Below, in pieces: positions 22,181-35,569 of a DNA stretch of 64,000 nt. The DNA lies in the NCBI GenBank assembly GCA_944474755.1, contig OX104119.1:79721873-79785872 (forward strand). Direction: 5' to 3'. The notes beneath the pieces are model-generated. The model was not told the origin of the DNA, did no database searches, and saw only the letters and a program-made list of their open reading frames with translations. This stretch comes from Limnoperna fortunei (lineage: Eukaryota; Mollusca; Bivalvia; Mytilida; Modiolidae). A program made the translations under genes and the position numbers. Within the stretch, counting starts at the first letter, position 1; every line of letters begins with the position of its first letter.

Positions 22181-25015
22181 TGTTAAAAGATGATAGAGCA
22201 ATGACAGGATAATAACCATTCGGATGATATGAGGTTTTTACACAAAAATAGAGTAGCGACAGGATAGCAAACATTCGGATGATATGAGGTTTTGACACAA
22301 ACGTTAGAGTTACGGCAGGATAGCAAACATTCGGATGATATGAGGTTTTTACACAAACGTTAGAGTAGCGACAGGATAGCAAACATTCGAATGATATGAG
22401 ATTTTTACACAAACGTTAGAGTAACGGTAGGATAGCAAACATTCGGATGATATGAGGTTTTTACACAAACGTTAGAGTAACGGCAGGATAGCAAACATTC
22501 GGATGATATGAGATTTTTACACAAACGTTAGAGTAACGGCAGGATAACAAACATTCGGATGATATGAGGTTTTTACACAAACGTAAGAGTAGCGACAGGA
22601 TAGCAAACATTGGATGATATGAGGTTTTTACACAAAAATAGAGTAGCGACAGGATAGCAAACATTCGGATGATATGAGGTTTTTACACAAACGTTAGAGT
22701 AACGGCAGGATAGCAAACATTCGGATGATATGAGATTTTTACACAAACGTTAGAGTAGCGACAGGATAGAAAACATTCGGATGATATGAGGTTTTTACAC
22801 AAACGTTAGAGTAACGGCAGGATAGCAAACATTCGGATGCTATGAGGTTTTTACACAAACGTTAGAGTAGCGACAGGATAGCAAACATTCGAATGATATG
22901 AGATTTTTACACAAACGTTAGAGTAGCGACAGGATAGAAAACATTCGGATGATATGAGATTTTTACACAAACGTTAGAGTAACGGCAGGATAGCAAACAT
23001 TCGGATGATATGAGGTTTTTACACAAACGTTAGAGTAACGGCAGGATAGCAAACATTCGGATGATATGAGGTTTTTACACAAACGTTAGAGTAACGGCAG
23101 GATAGCAAACATTCGGATGATATGAGATTTTTACACAAACGTTAGAGTAACGGCAGGATAGCAAACATTCGGATGATATGAGGTTTTTACACAAACGTTA
23201 GAGTAACGGCAGGATAGCAAACATTCGGATGATATGAGGTTTTTACACAAACGTTAGAGTAACGGCAGGATAGCAAACATTCGGATGATATGAGGTTTTT
23301 ACACAAACGTTAGAGTAGCGACATGATAGCAAACATTCGGATGATATGAGATTTTTACACAAACGTTAGAGTAACGGCAGGATAGCAAACTTTCGGATGA
23401 TATGAGGTTTTTACACAAACGTTAGAGTAACGGCAGGATAGCAAACATTCGGCTGATATGAGGTTTTTACACAAACGTTAGAGTAACGGCAGGATAGCAA
23501 ACATTCGGATGATATGAGATTTTTACACAAACGTTAGAGTAACGGCAGGATAGCAAACATTCGGATGATATGAGATTTTTACACAAACGTTAGAGTAGCG
23601 ACAGGACAGCAAACATTCGGATGATATGAGGTTTTTACACAAACGTTAGAGTAGCGACAGGATAGAAAACATTCGGATGATATGAGGTTTTTACACAAAC
23701 GTTAGAGTAGCGACAGGATAGAAAACATTCGGATGATATGAGGTTTTTACACAAAAATAGAGTAGCGACAGGATAGCAAACATTCGGATGATATGAGGTT
23801 TTTACACAAAAATAGAGTAGCGACAGGATAGCAAACATTCGGATGATATGAGGTTTTTACACAAACGTTAGAGTAGCGACAGGATAGCAAACATTCGGAT
23901 GATATGAGGTTTTTACACAAACGTTAGAGTAGCGACAGGATAGCAAACATTCGGATGATATGAGGTTTTTACACAAAAATAGAATAACGACAGGATAGCA
24001 AACATTCGGATGATATGGGGTTTTTACACAAAAATAGAATAACGACAGGATAGCAAACATTCGGATGATATGAGATTTTTACACAAACGTTAGAGTAACG
24101 GCAGGATAGCAAACATTCGGATGATATGAGATTTTTACACAAACGTTAGAGTAGCGACAGGATAGCAAACATTCGGATGATATGAGGTTTTTACACAAAA
24201 ATAGAGTAGCGACAGGATAGCAAACATTCGGATGATATGAGATTTTTACACAAACGTTAGAGTAACGGCAGGATAGCAAACATTCGGATGATATGAGGTT
24301 TTTACACAAAAATAGAATAACGACAGGATAGCAAACATTCGGATGATATGAGGTTTTTACACAAACGTTAGAGTAACGACAGGATAGCAAACATTCGGAT
24401 GATATGAGGTTTTTACACAAACGTTAGAGTAGCGACAGGATAGCAAACATTCGGATGATATGAGGTTTTTACACAAAAATAGAGTAGCGACAGGATAGCA
24501 AACATTCGGATGATATGAGATTTTTACACAAACGTTAGAGTAACGGCAGGATAGCAAACATTCGGATGATATGAGGTTTTTACACAAACGTTAGAGTAGC
24601 GACAGGATAGCAAACATTCGGATGATATGAGGTTTTTACACAAAAATAGAGTAGCGACAGGATAGCAAACATTCGGATGATATGAGATTTTTACACAAAC
24701 GTTAGAGTAACGGCAGGATAGCAAACATTCGGATGATATGAGGTTTTTACACAAACGTTAGAGAAGCGACAGGATAGCAAACATTCGGATGATATGAGGT
24801 TTTTACACAAACGTTAGAGTAACGGCAGGATAGCAAACATTCGGATGATATGAGGTTTTTACACAAACGTTAGAGTAACGGCAGGATAGCAAACATTCGG
24901 ATGATATGAGGTTTTTACACAAACGTTAGAGTAGCGACAGGATAGAAAACATTCGGATGATATGAGGTTTTTACACAAACGTTAGACTAGCGACATGCCA
25001 ACAAACATTCTGATT
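22181..25015. repeat. 56-bp minisatellite with a 167-bp trimeric higher-order unit
   Basis: About 51 copies built on gatagcaaacattcggatga followed by tatgaggtttttacacaaac. Two main variants alternate: gttagagtaacggcag (56 bp) and aaatagagtagcgacag (55 bp). On the right side (24079-24755) the order is regular, giving repeats every 167 bp (56+56+55). Minus-strand frames of 67-113 residues across it arise only from this periodicity. Confidence 0.96.
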
Positions 25016-25019
25016 ATGA

Positions 25020-25640
25020 GGTTTTTACACCAAAAAAGCATTCGTACAACAAACCTATAAATATTCTCTTGGAGTTAATCTCGTTTGCCATTCAATCAAC
25101 AAAGTTAATTTGCTTTAAGAGAGCAAATGATGATGTAATTATGACGACACAAACCACCGTTATCCCTAATATGTTAGCAGAGTACTAAAAGGTCATTAAT
25201 TTTGTTTGTAAATGTACAAATTTGCCGGAATAATGATAAGATGCTTCAACACAGCTGATGATTATAATGAAGTAATACAACGAATTTGCCGTTTCTATAC
25301 ATTGATATAACGGGGCATAGCAAGGGTGAAATATTGGTGGAGCAAAAGTCAACTATGTGTAAATGGCCATTGAAAAAAACATAAATCACATTAAGATATT
25401 CAATGAAGTTCCGAATAACAAAATACCCAACATCAAGGAAACTGTCCAAAAGACAATACATAAATCTGTACCCAAGAAACCAGCAAATTAGAGAACCTTA
25501 AATGAAGCAACAACAACAATGATCCTACCTTGCCACATGCATTTCAAACAGAAACCAGGTTTTATGGCTTGCCAAAACTCATATTTCCATTACTTTAATG
25601 TGTGAGTATAATCCAGTAAAGCCCAAAAAAAATTGTCAGG
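25020..25640. other. Single-copy DNA with one open frame of unknown meaning
   Basis: The minus strand is open for 71 codons at 25461-25246 (MYCLLDSFLDVGYFVIRNFI at its start). It is hydrophobic, without splice or start context, and I cannot assign it. Nothing else was seen. Confidence 0.3.
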
Positions 25641-25649
25641 TAAACTGTT

Positions 25650-26735
25650 CGTTGCTATGGTTTCATGGCTAATCGCTACGGAGTATCAGCTTCATGGTTG
25701 ATTTGGAACGGAGTATCAGTTTCATGTCTAATCGCTACGGATAATCGGCTTCACGGTTGATCTCTGCGGAGTATCAGCTTCATGTCTCATCGCTGCGGAG
25801 TATCAGTTTCCTGTTTGATCGCTACGGCGTATCAGCTTCATGGCTGCGGAGAATCAGCTTCATAGCTCATCGCTACGGAGGATCAGCTTCATGGTTGATT
25901 TGCTACGGAGTATCAGCTTAATGGTTGATTTGCTATGGAGTATCAGTTTCCTGTCTGATCGCTACGGAGAATCAGCTTCACGGCTGATCGATGCGGAGTA
26001 TCTGCTTCATGGCTGATCGCTGCGGATTATCAGCTTCATGGTTGATTTGATGCGGATTATCAGCTTCATGGCTGATCGCTACAGAATATCAGCTTCATGG
26101 TTGATTTGCTACGGAGTATCAGCTTCATGGTTGATCGATACGGAGTATCAGCGTCATAGCTGATCGCTACGGATTATCAGCTTCATGAGTGATTTGCTAC
26201 GGAGTATCAGTTTCATGCCTGATCGCTTTGGAGTATCAGCTTCATGGTTGATTTGCTACGGAGTATCAGTTTCCTGTCTGATCGCTACGGAGAATCAGCT
26301 TCACGGCTGATCGATGCGGAGTATCTGCTTCATGGCTGATCGCTGCGGATTATCAGCTTCATGGTTGATTTGATGCGGATTATCAGCTTCATGGCTGATC
26401 GCTACGGAACATCAGCTTCATGGTTGATTTGCTACGGAGTATCAGCTTCATAGTTGATCGATACGAAGTATCAGCGTCATAGCTGATCGCTACGGATTAT
26501 CAGCTTCATGATTGATTTGCTACGGAGTATCAGTTTCATGCCTGATCGCTTCGGAGTATCAGCGTCATAGCTGATTGCTACGGAGTATCAGCTTCATTAC
26601 TTATCGCTACGGAGTATCCGTTTCATAGCTGATGGCTACGGAGTATCAGTTTCATATCTGATCGTTACGGAGTATCCGTTTCATAGCTGATCGCTACGGA
26701 GTATCCGCTCTATGGCTCAGCGCTAGAGTATGGAC
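25650..26735. repeat. 29/30-bp minisatellite array
   Basis: About 37 copies of ctacggagtatcagcttcat followed by ggctgatcg. Units ending gatttg are 1 bp longer. A block of about 323 bp is duplicated (tttcctgtctgatcgctac at about 25949 and 26272). If the candidate exon at 26790 is real, this array lies in its upstream intron. Confidence 0.95.
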
Positions 26736-26789
26736 TGGACTTGCTGGACTTGTTAAGATGTTTTAATTTCTTTCTATTATTTTACCTAG

Positions 26790-26894
26790 GAACGCAGAAC
26801 GTTGACAACTTTCTTTAGTAGCACGACGGATGCCGCATATGGAGCAGATAATGCTTACCATTTCACCACTAGTTTTCCTTTAAATGGAGTCTAG
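26790..26894 (+). CDS. Candidate 3'-terminal exon, product unknown
   Basis: A strong acceptor on the plus strand (tttctattattttacctag ending at 26789) opens a frame of 34 codons to TAG at 26892-26894. The translation contains RRTLTTFFSSTTDAAYGADN and then AYHFTTSFPLNGV. An AATAAA poly(A) signal follows at 26971-26976, 77 bases after the stop. The pyrimidine tract, balanced codons and poly(A) signal agree with a last exon. No domain is recognised, and the preceding exon should lie to the left of the 29-bp array. Confidence 0.42.
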   Translation, partial: ERRTLTTFFSSTTDAAYGADNAYHFTTSFPLNGV

Positions 26895-27158
26895 TTGCTT
26901 TTGGATTAGTTTTCAAAAATGTACCGGCCACAAAAATGTGAATAATTTTTTTTCTGAAAAACTTTTATTGAATAAAAATTTTCACATGGGAGTGGTGGGT
27001 GTTGACGCCGATTGCCAAAAACAAACAAAACGCGAGTAATCATAAATTGGAATCAGACAACTATTATACAGCATTATCAGATATTCTATTTCATCATGGA
27101 GAGGACGTATCATCTAGCTCATCATTTAACGCACCATTTGACATTTATATAACATTTA

Positions 27159-27425
27159 ATGACTAAATATGCATTGGTTGATCCCTGGATTAGAAACAAA
27201 CTCAATGTTGAAAAAGACTTAATAGAGAATTCTCTTCGATTTGTAGAGCTGAATTGCATTACGATTGTTAATCTAAGTGACACTTCTGGCTCTGACGTAA
27301 TAGGAATGAACGGCAATGAATTTAACTCTTTTAATTGTTTTATTGGGCATTCAATTTTACCACTGTTAAAGGTACACCTATCAATATTTCGTGATTGTCG
27401 TGATTTTTTCCCAAAACAAAGTTGA
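27159..27425 (+). CDS. Open frame of 88 codons, unresolved
   Basis: The plus frame begins MTKYALVDPWIRNKLNVEKD and stays open to 27425 in single-copy DNA. A GT follows LPLLK (aag/gtacac), so it could be an exon. An opposing minus frame (27316-27122) is also open, which weakens the case. No motif was recognised; a decayed transposon gene is as likely as a host gene. Confidence 0.2.
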   Translation: MTKYALVDPWIRNKLNVEKDLIENSLRFVELNCITIVNLSDTSGSDVIGMNGNEFNSFNCFIGHSILPLLKVHLSIFRDCRDFFPKQS

Positions 27426-28278
27426 TTACAGAAAAATGTATCGTCTTCTGCAATTATTCTGAAAAACAGCTAAGTACCCAAGACTTGTACATAAGGAAAA
27501 AATCCTGGACGACTTTCATAATAGCAGGTGCACAACTTAGATACACTTGCAATTTTTGTTTGAAGTTTCATAAATCTGGGTTGAAAACTGTGGGAGGTTG
27601 ATTACACAATATAGATACCCTATTTTCCGTGCCCGCCCGGCTTCACCATACTGTAACCAGGGTTGAGCAAACGGTTTGTACTTCTTGCAACCCGGTTACT
27701 TAATCAATCTAGTGCATCAAATTGACTCGTGAGATTTGACTAGCACTTGAACAGTGTTGAGAGATAGGTAGGGGCAGAGATACTGGTAGCCTTTTGTAGC
27801 AACAACAATACACCAAACCTTTGTACAAATGGAGTCTAAGGGGTCTAGTGTAATTAACGTCTTATTCAGCGACTGTTTACGTCGGAAAATAGAATGTTTG
27901 TTTCAAACGCAAGGGTATTAAACCGGAAATCAGCGCCAGAAAAATTTTGAATAATTACCAAAAGAAAAGATTTAATTATGGGATCGATGGAACGTCGTAA
28001 CTACACATACTTATTAATCATTGAGGCAATAGTGCAAAGAAGTACTGTGAACTATATACAGAAATAAGTGGATTTTCCACAAAACCAATACGTTAGTATT
28101 GTGGTTAATGATAAAGGATAAGTGACAGAAATCAGTGTAGGCTCCATACACAAAAATATGTAACTGAAGCAAATGGCAACGAACAATTATGAAAAGGAAA
28201 CATTTCAGATAAACACTACTAATGCAAAATGTCCTTTTTCAAATTCATATTTGTGGATTTTTATTTTTTATTTAGTCG

Positions 28279-28551
28279 TCTTAGAGGACGGCTTGTTTGA
28301 ATGATGTGTTACGCCACTTTCAGCAATTTTTCACCTATTTCATGGCGTCCAGTTTTATTGAGGGAGGAGGCAGGAGCACCCGGAGAGACCTTTGGTAGGA
28401 AAACTTGTGATCCTTGTCAATTAAGATTGGAGTCGAGTACACCCTACCCACAGTGAGACTTGAACCCGCAACCTCAGTGTTGACAGACCAAGTGATCAAT
28501 AGTAGATGAACTACCTTAACCACTCGGCCACCGAGACCCCTCTTAGAGGAC
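28279..28551 (-). mobile_element. Full-length tRNA-derived SINE with 11-bp target-site duplication
   Basis: The element body is 28290-28540 on the minus strand. Perfect direct repeats tcttagaggac flank it at 28279-28289 and 28541-28551. The head reads GGTGGCCGAGTGGTTAAGG (A-box, Leu/Ser-tRNA-like) and further on GGGTTCAAGTCTC (B-box-like). The body includes TTTCCTACCAAAGG, and the tail ends near GTGGCGTAACACATCATTC. It should be transcribable by RNA polymerase III and mobilised by a partner LINE (known for the class, inferred here). The 62-residue minus frame at 28335-28523 is a by-product. Confidence 0.93.
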
Positions 28552-29367
28552 TGATATCATCAGAAGTTTGTACTTATGTAAAGTTGGTTTGATAGACTAT
28601 AACAAAAAACAAATAAGCTTTCTTCTGCTTGATAATAAAACAACCAAATAAATAGGACAAGTCACGTGATGTACATACGTTGAATTATTCTACCATACAA
28701 CAATACTGCATGGTTGTCTTCTACATGTATGTCTAAACTGCTACTTGAGAGTTCTATAAATTATGTGTGAATTCAAGTTAATCTACGTCAAACAATCTCA
28801 TATCAGCCTGAGATTGGAATGCCCAGTATTTAGTGTTGATCCTGACCTAAAACCTTACTATTAGATTTGTGAGAAAGACATGACTATCCATCTATCAGAA
28901 CTGTTCAATTGTCAGTAGCGCAGCAAAACAATTGCATTTAAAACACGACAGGTCCATGGAGTCTTTCTTGGGACCTTGCATCCCTGGCCCTACCAGTGCT
29001 ACCAGACCCCTCGCCGAGAAAAAGGTTTCTGTATCATTTCGACTCTAGCTAAGTTACGGAATGCTAATGTTTTAGACCCTAGCTAAGTAACGGAATGCTT
29101 AGGTTTTTAAGTATGCTCTAGATCCAACCATTAGAATGTTTTATATACGTAGTATGTTTTTACTAACATGCATTGTGTTTTGATCACTATTGTACCAAAT
29201 ACTAGTTCTTAGTTTAAACCAATTACTGACTGGATTTAAGAGATTGTTGTCTATGCATACAAACACTACTTCTTGTCATGTCCTGTCTTTTAAGACGTAG
29301 TAGATGTCTAATAATCATTTTATCCTTTAAGACAAATAAGTTGAGTGTTTCAAGTTATGGTCATCAG
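28552..29367. other. Single-copy DNA, with a short duplicated motif
   Basis: ctagctaagttacggaatgc at about 29045 recurs with one change at about 29081. A plus frame at about 28931-29087 (containing GTLHPWPYQCYQTPRREKGF) is open for about 50 codons but lacks clear borders. It could be a transposon relic. Confidence 0.3.
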
Positions 29368-29922
29368 ACACGAGTTGGTTACGGGGTAACTATCCGTTCT
29401 GATTGTAACGTATATTTCTCCTCTCGGAGTTGGTTACGGGGTAACTATCCGTTCTGATTGTAACGTATATTTCTCCTCTCGGAGTTGGTTACGGGGTAAC
29501 TATCCGTTCAGATTGTAACGTATATTTCTCCTCTCGGAGTTGGTTACGGGGTAACTATCCGTTCAGATTGTAACGTATATTTCTCCTCTCGGAGTTGGTT
29601 ACGGGGTAACTATCCGTTCAGATTGTAACGTATATTTCTCCTCTCGGAGTTGGTTACGGGGTAACTATCCGTACAGATTGTAACGTATATTTCTCCTCTC
29701 GTTGGTTACGGGGTAACTATCCGTTCAGATTGTAACGTATATTTCTCCTCTCGGAGTTGGTTACGGGGTAACTATCCGTTCAGATTGTAACGTATATTTC
29801 TCCTCTCGGAGTTGGTTACGGGGTAACTATCCGTTCAGAGTGTAACGTATATTTCTCCTCTCGGAGTTGGTTACGGGGTAACTATCCGTTCAGATTGTAA
29901 CGTATATTTCTCCTCTCGTTCG
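29368..29922. repeat. 55-bp minisatellite, ten copies
   Basis: Ten nearly identical copies of gttggttacggggtaactat followed by ccgttcagattgtaacgtat and atttctcctctcgga. One copy (about 29700) lacks the cggag spacer. Every unit includes gttac-ggg-gtaac, a 5-bp-stem inverted repeat. Confidence 0.96.
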
Positions 29923-31740
29923 CGACCTCACAATGATAAAGACAAACGGTCAGATAAAAAGAATATGCTAACACTGCGAAATATAACACCTTTTTCACAA
30001 GAGACCGTATATGGTTATTGCCTGTTTCGCATGCTAGTTCCACGTTAAAGAAGTGAGTTCTGACTTGGTTTTAGGGTTTGACACTGTTGATAAGCCTCTA
30101 GATCCTCTGCCTTACACATGAACACAAAAATCAAGTTTAAATCGTAGACGTTCAATAAACTTATTTTCATAACCCCCTTTAGTGAGCCCCATTGGTGTCT
30201 CATCAAAATGCATTACATCCCGACCTTTTCAATGGAGATCCAGATGTAAGGAAATGACTTTCTAAATGTCCCTTCGAGGAAACTGATGTTCTATACATAA
30301 ACTGACACAAACAAAACTATTAGTGTCTTCAACACTTTCGCTTAATCATATTGTAACGATGTTTTTTTCTACATTTAGTCAATGAAAAGCAATAAATGAA
30401 TATATTTCTGCCATGGTCAAGACATACAACACGTCCCTATAGACCGTAAATGAGGGCATTGATCTTTGTCTTACTAGTGTTTTAATTAACGGTTATCTGA
30501 ATGTTCAATTACAACTTTTTGTCTTGTTTCAGTGCCATGTTTATATATTTAATTATCACATGGATAACTTATGTGATTAATATAATTGACATTTGATTTA
30601 GATGTTACCTGATTGTCAGCAGAAAATAACATAAAGAATCAATAAGGAAACGTAAACCAAATTAAATGTGCACATTTTGGACACTAGATACAAGTCATTT
30701 CGGTTTTAATGAGCACGTTATTCCAATTATTTTAACGGTTATTTATCGACCTTTCACCTAGACATTAAACTATAGGAAAACCGTAGGATAACGGAAAACC
30801 AACCGTCCTGTAAATTACTACACGTGGACGACGGTGTAGTACGTCATGTAATGACGCCATGTAGGTATTTTGACAATAATTCATGTAAACAAATAAAAGA
30901 TACAAAGGAATGGCAACATAATTAACACTTTTACAGTTATATAACATAGTCTTCTCTATGACATGTATCATGTAGAGAACGTTATGCCGCGCAAGGATTG
31001 AACAGCTCAAAGTCGACACACCAAAACTAGCATTACACACTAACCCCCCCACCCCCCTTCCCCCCCCACACACACAAAGGTCGTAATGTGGGAACTGAAC
31101 AGTTTGGTTTTTTTCCATTTAACATAATTAACTGTATTACAAGAAAGTTTATTTTGGCTAGTAAGTAGCCTGCTTATATGACTATTTACTACTTATTTAT
31201 CCTAGCCCATCCTGGATTATACGTTTTATTGTCAGTATTATAAGACGATGATGAGTTGTAACAGTGTCGAGACAACCTGATTATGAGTGACCGAGATAAG
31301 CTCCTTTATAGTGGTATTACCATGATCCTAATACCAAAAGTGTGCTGTAACATACAATCATCGGACAATACCGAGGAGATCGATGGATATGTTATACCAA
31401 AGCGTTGACATGAATATAAGCCAATCACAATGTCCATTGTTACAAAGTTGAGAGCTCGAGGAACAACTAACGAAGAATTACAAAATAAACATTTAATCTT
31501 GGTATCGTTTATGACAATTTTTTTCATATTTTGGACTAACATTTGAAACACATTAAGACTAATTCCTATAAATTGGCTTAACTGTGGCCCTATATTCAGC
31601 AATTTGAGACAACATGTAATTATCAGCCAACGGCTTTCACTGGGGAGGGGGGAATGGATAAAAACATTCAAACGGAACAATACCGTTTAAATTGTACATT
31701 CTTTCATTATCAAATATATGTCGCAATTTTAATTGTATGC
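29923..31740. other. AT-rich single-copy DNA
   Basis: Contains a C-run/CA microsatellite at about 31044-31077. There are two minus-strand open frames, 31118-30765 and 31680-31306 (124 codons, starting MFRLNVFIHS), without Kozak, splice or domain support. I see no promoter or SINE. These frames may be chance openings, and I do not call them genes. Confidence 0.4.
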
Positions 31741-31744
31741 ACAT

Positions 31745-34235
31745 GAAAATGTCAAAGTACAGAGGACCATGAAACAAATTAAAATGCCTAAGTACAATGG
31801 ACCCTATAAACAAATTAAAATGCCAATGTACAGAGGACCATGAAACAAATGAAATCCATAGTACAGAGTACTGTACAAACAAATTAAAATGCCAAAGTAC
31901 AGAGTACTGTACAAACAAATTAAAATGCCAAAAATACAGAGGACCCTACAACAAATTAAAATGCCAAAGTACAGAGGACGCTACAAACAAACTAAAATGC
32001 CAAAAATACAGAGGACCCTACAACAAATTAAAATGCCAAAGTACAGAGGACCCTACAACAAATTAAAATGCCAAAGTACAGAGGACCCTACAACAAATTA
32101 AAATGTCAAAGTACAGAGGACGAAATAAATTACAGAGGACCATACAAAGTACAGAGGACCATACAAAGTACAATATACAGAGAACAATACTAGTACACAG
32201 TACAGAGGACCATACATAGTACAGAAGACCATACAAATTACGAGGACCATACAAACTACAGATGACTATATAAACTACAGAGGACAATACAAAATACAGA
32301 GGACCATACAAACGACAGAGGACCATACAAACTACAGAGGACCATACAAACTACAGAACACCATACAAACTAAAGAGGACCATACAAATTACAGAGGACC
32401 ATACAAACTACAGAGGACCATATAAACTACAGAGGACCATACCAAGTACAGAGAACAATACTAGTACACAGTACAGAGGACCATACAAACTACAGAGGAC
32501 TGACCATACAAACTACAGAGGACCAAACATAGTACAGAAGACCATACAAAATACAGAGGACAATACAAACTACAGAGGACCATACAAACTACAGAGGACC
32601 ATACAAACTACAGATGACCATATAAACTACAGAGGACCATACAAAGTACAGAGAACAATATTAGTACACAGTACAGAGGACCATACAAACTACAGAGGAC
32701 CGACCATACAAATTACAGAGGACCATACAAACTACAGAGGACCATATTAACTACAGAGGACCATACAAAGTACAGAGAACAATACTAGTACACAGTACAG
32801 AGGACCATACAAATTACAGAGGACCATACAAACTACAGATGAACATATAAACTACAGAGGACCATACAAAATACAGAGGACCATACAAACTACAGAGGAC
32901 CATACAAACTACAGAGGACCATACAAACTACAGAGGACCATACAAATTACAGAGGACCATACAAACTACAGAGGACCATAAAAACTACAGAGGACCATAC
33001 AAAGTACAGAGAACAATACTACTACACAGTACAGAGGACCATACAACGTACAGAGGACCATACAAACTACAGAGGACCGACCATACAAACTACAGAGGAC
33101 CATACATAGTACATAAGACCATACAAATTACAGAGGACCATACAAACTACAGATGACCATACAAAGTACAGAGGACCATACAAAATACAGAGGACCATAC
33201 AAACTACAGAGGACCATACAAACTACAGAGGACCATACAAACTACAGATGACCATATAAACTACAGAGGACCATACAAAGTACAGAGAACAATACTAGTA
33301 CACAGTACAGAGGACCATACAAACTACAGAGGACCGACCATACAAACTACAGAGGACCATACAAACAAATAAAAATTCCAAAGTGCAGAGAACCATACAA
33401 ATTACAGAGGACCATACACAGTACAGAACCATATAAAGAACAGGAGGACCATAAAAAGTACAGAGGAACCTTACAAAGTACAGAGGACCATACAGAGTAC
33501 AGAAAACTATATAAAGTGCAGAGGACCATACACAGTACAGAAAACCATATAAAGTACAGAGGACCATACACAGTACAGAAAACCATATAAAGTACAGATG
33601 ACCATACAAAGTACAGAGGACCATACAAAGTACAGCGGTCCATATAAAGTACAGAGAACCATACAAAGTACAGAGGTCCATATAAAGTACAGAGGACCAT
33701 ACACAGTACAGAAAACCATATAAAGTACAGAGGACCATACACAGTACAGAAACCATATAAAGTACAGAGGACCATACAAAATACAGAGGACCATATAAAG
33801 TACAGAGGACCATACAAAGTATAGAGGACCATACATGTACAAAGTGCAGAGGTCCATATAAAGTACAGAGAACCATACAAAGTACAGAGGTCCATATAAA
33901 GTACAGAGAACCATACAAAGTACAGAGGTCCATATAAAGTACAGAGGACCATACACAGTACAGAAAACCATATAAAGTACAGAGGACCATACACAGTACA
34001 GAAAACCATACAAAGTACAGAGGAACATACACAGTACAGAAAACCATATAAAGTACAGAGGACCATACACAGTACAGAAAACCATACAAAGTACAGAGGA
34101 CCATACATAGTACAGAGGACCATATAAAGTACAGAGGACCATACAAAGTACAGAGGACCATACAAAGTACAGAGAACCATACAAAGTACAGAGAACCATA
34201 CAAAGTACAGAGAACCATACAAAGTATAGAGTACC
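31745..34235. repeat. Composite 35-bp then 19-bp minisatellite
   Basis: The left part (31745-32105) has about 35-bp units joining aaattaaaatgccaaagtac to agaggaccctacaac. The rest is a 19-bp unit, accatacaaactacagagg, with aaactac and aaagtac variants, plus insertions such as gagaacaatactagtacaca that recur at intervals of a few hundred bp. The 19-bp period shifts frame each unit, so all three minus frames read the same 19-residue periodic peptide and stay open together (324, 296 and 244 codons between 33295 and 34269). Three overlapping frames of one composition show that the openness is a repeat property. Confidence 0.95.
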
Positions 34236-34239
34236 ATAC

Positions 34240-35569
34240 AATCAAATCATAATGAAATAGAAAAAACACTTTCCTGTGATTTTGTATGATCTGTTATATG
34301 TGTATGAAAAATATATGCAAAATGTGCAGACTAAGCAATTTCTGTAGTGTGCATTAGACATTTTTCATTTTGAATACCACTTACTTAGTTTTAATAAGAG
34401 ATACCACAATCTAAGCAAAAACTAACATTGATGTGTTTAAAAAATCCACAAAAAATCATCTTCAGATATAGGTAGAACGGTAGTAAATGTTTAGGCCATA
34501 GTCAATATACTAGCATTTCTATTATTTGTATACCTTTCTAGTACTTAGCAGCATTTACCGGTGCTGAGAAATTAATTATCTTCATTCAATATTATAAAAT
34601 ATATCATACATATTCGTGACCAATTCCATTTTTGCTAGTTAAAATTTTGAGACGCCCCCACTTTAACCTGGAATTTCTAATGCAGTGAATTTAAAATACT
34701 ATATTGTTTGAAAAATTACACAAAAAATCTTTCAAGATCTGGGAGAAATTTTACCACTTTTTAAAACTTAATTCATGCAGCAGCTTACAGACAAAAATTG
34801 TACACATGTAACCACTACTGATCCAATCAGAACACAATACTGGTATTCACTGTTGTACTTAATGTATATCTAGGGTACACAATCTGGTAACCTGTTACTG
34901 GTACACATTTACTACTGTTATAACTATAAGATCAAGAGCAATGTGTTGTAGTCTAGGAGTCGAAGTAATATGTGCGAAGTGTAACATATAAATATTTTTG
35001 GGGAAACACAAACATGAAAATACTGAAAGAAACGACATTTACATAAAAAATTACTTCGCGCGGATGAATCCAATTGGTGGCTCTTAAGTGTAACGCTCAA
35101 TAAGACATACCAAAAATGCCAACACCCTAGCTACTCATTGTCATATCCAGGGAAAAGTCTGATTTATGGATAGGAATGCATATATATGACTAACAAATTT
35201 AGATAGAATGTGGAAATTCGGTTTTCCAAAGCGATTGAATTAAACCCATAAACACATCTGTTTTGTTTGATGTTTTTGAAGTACATAAAACTTATCCTGA
35301 AGCAAAATGTATTTTAAATACACAATAATTAAATAAACATGAACATTTCCAGCTTTCTGCCAGTGATCGACTTTCTTAGAAGAGACAACACCTGCCTTTC
35401 TTAATACTGTATCCATAAACAGAACACATATCGGAACAAAGACGCTTTAAACAGCACGACACTGATAATTAACAACGCCACCTATGTAAATGAGGTCATA
35501 TTACGTATGGGGTTCAACGGCTTACCATATTTATCTTAATATCCGGTTAATGTTAGCAGATAAATATTG
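34240..35569. other. AT-rich single-copy DNA, nothing recognised
   Basis: Scanned on both strands without finding a supported exon, SINE or array. Confidence 0.45.

Noticed and set aside
22181..25015. CRISPR array
   Set aside because: Units are contiguous without unique spacers, and the context is eukaryotic. The same applies to the other arrays.
28479..28540. Functional tRNA-Leu/Ser gene
   Set aside because: The head has A- and B-box-like parts but is followed by the SINE body and is flanked by a target-site duplication. It does not close a proper cloverleaf.
29368..29922. G-quadruplex array
   Set aside because: There is only one GGGG run per 55-bp unit, so loops would be far too long for a stable quadruplex.
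31306..31680. 124-codon minus-strand frame as a gene
   Set aside because: It is the longest frame in this single-copy stretch, but it has no domain, no Kozak context and no splice borders, and its codons mirror the AT-rich background.
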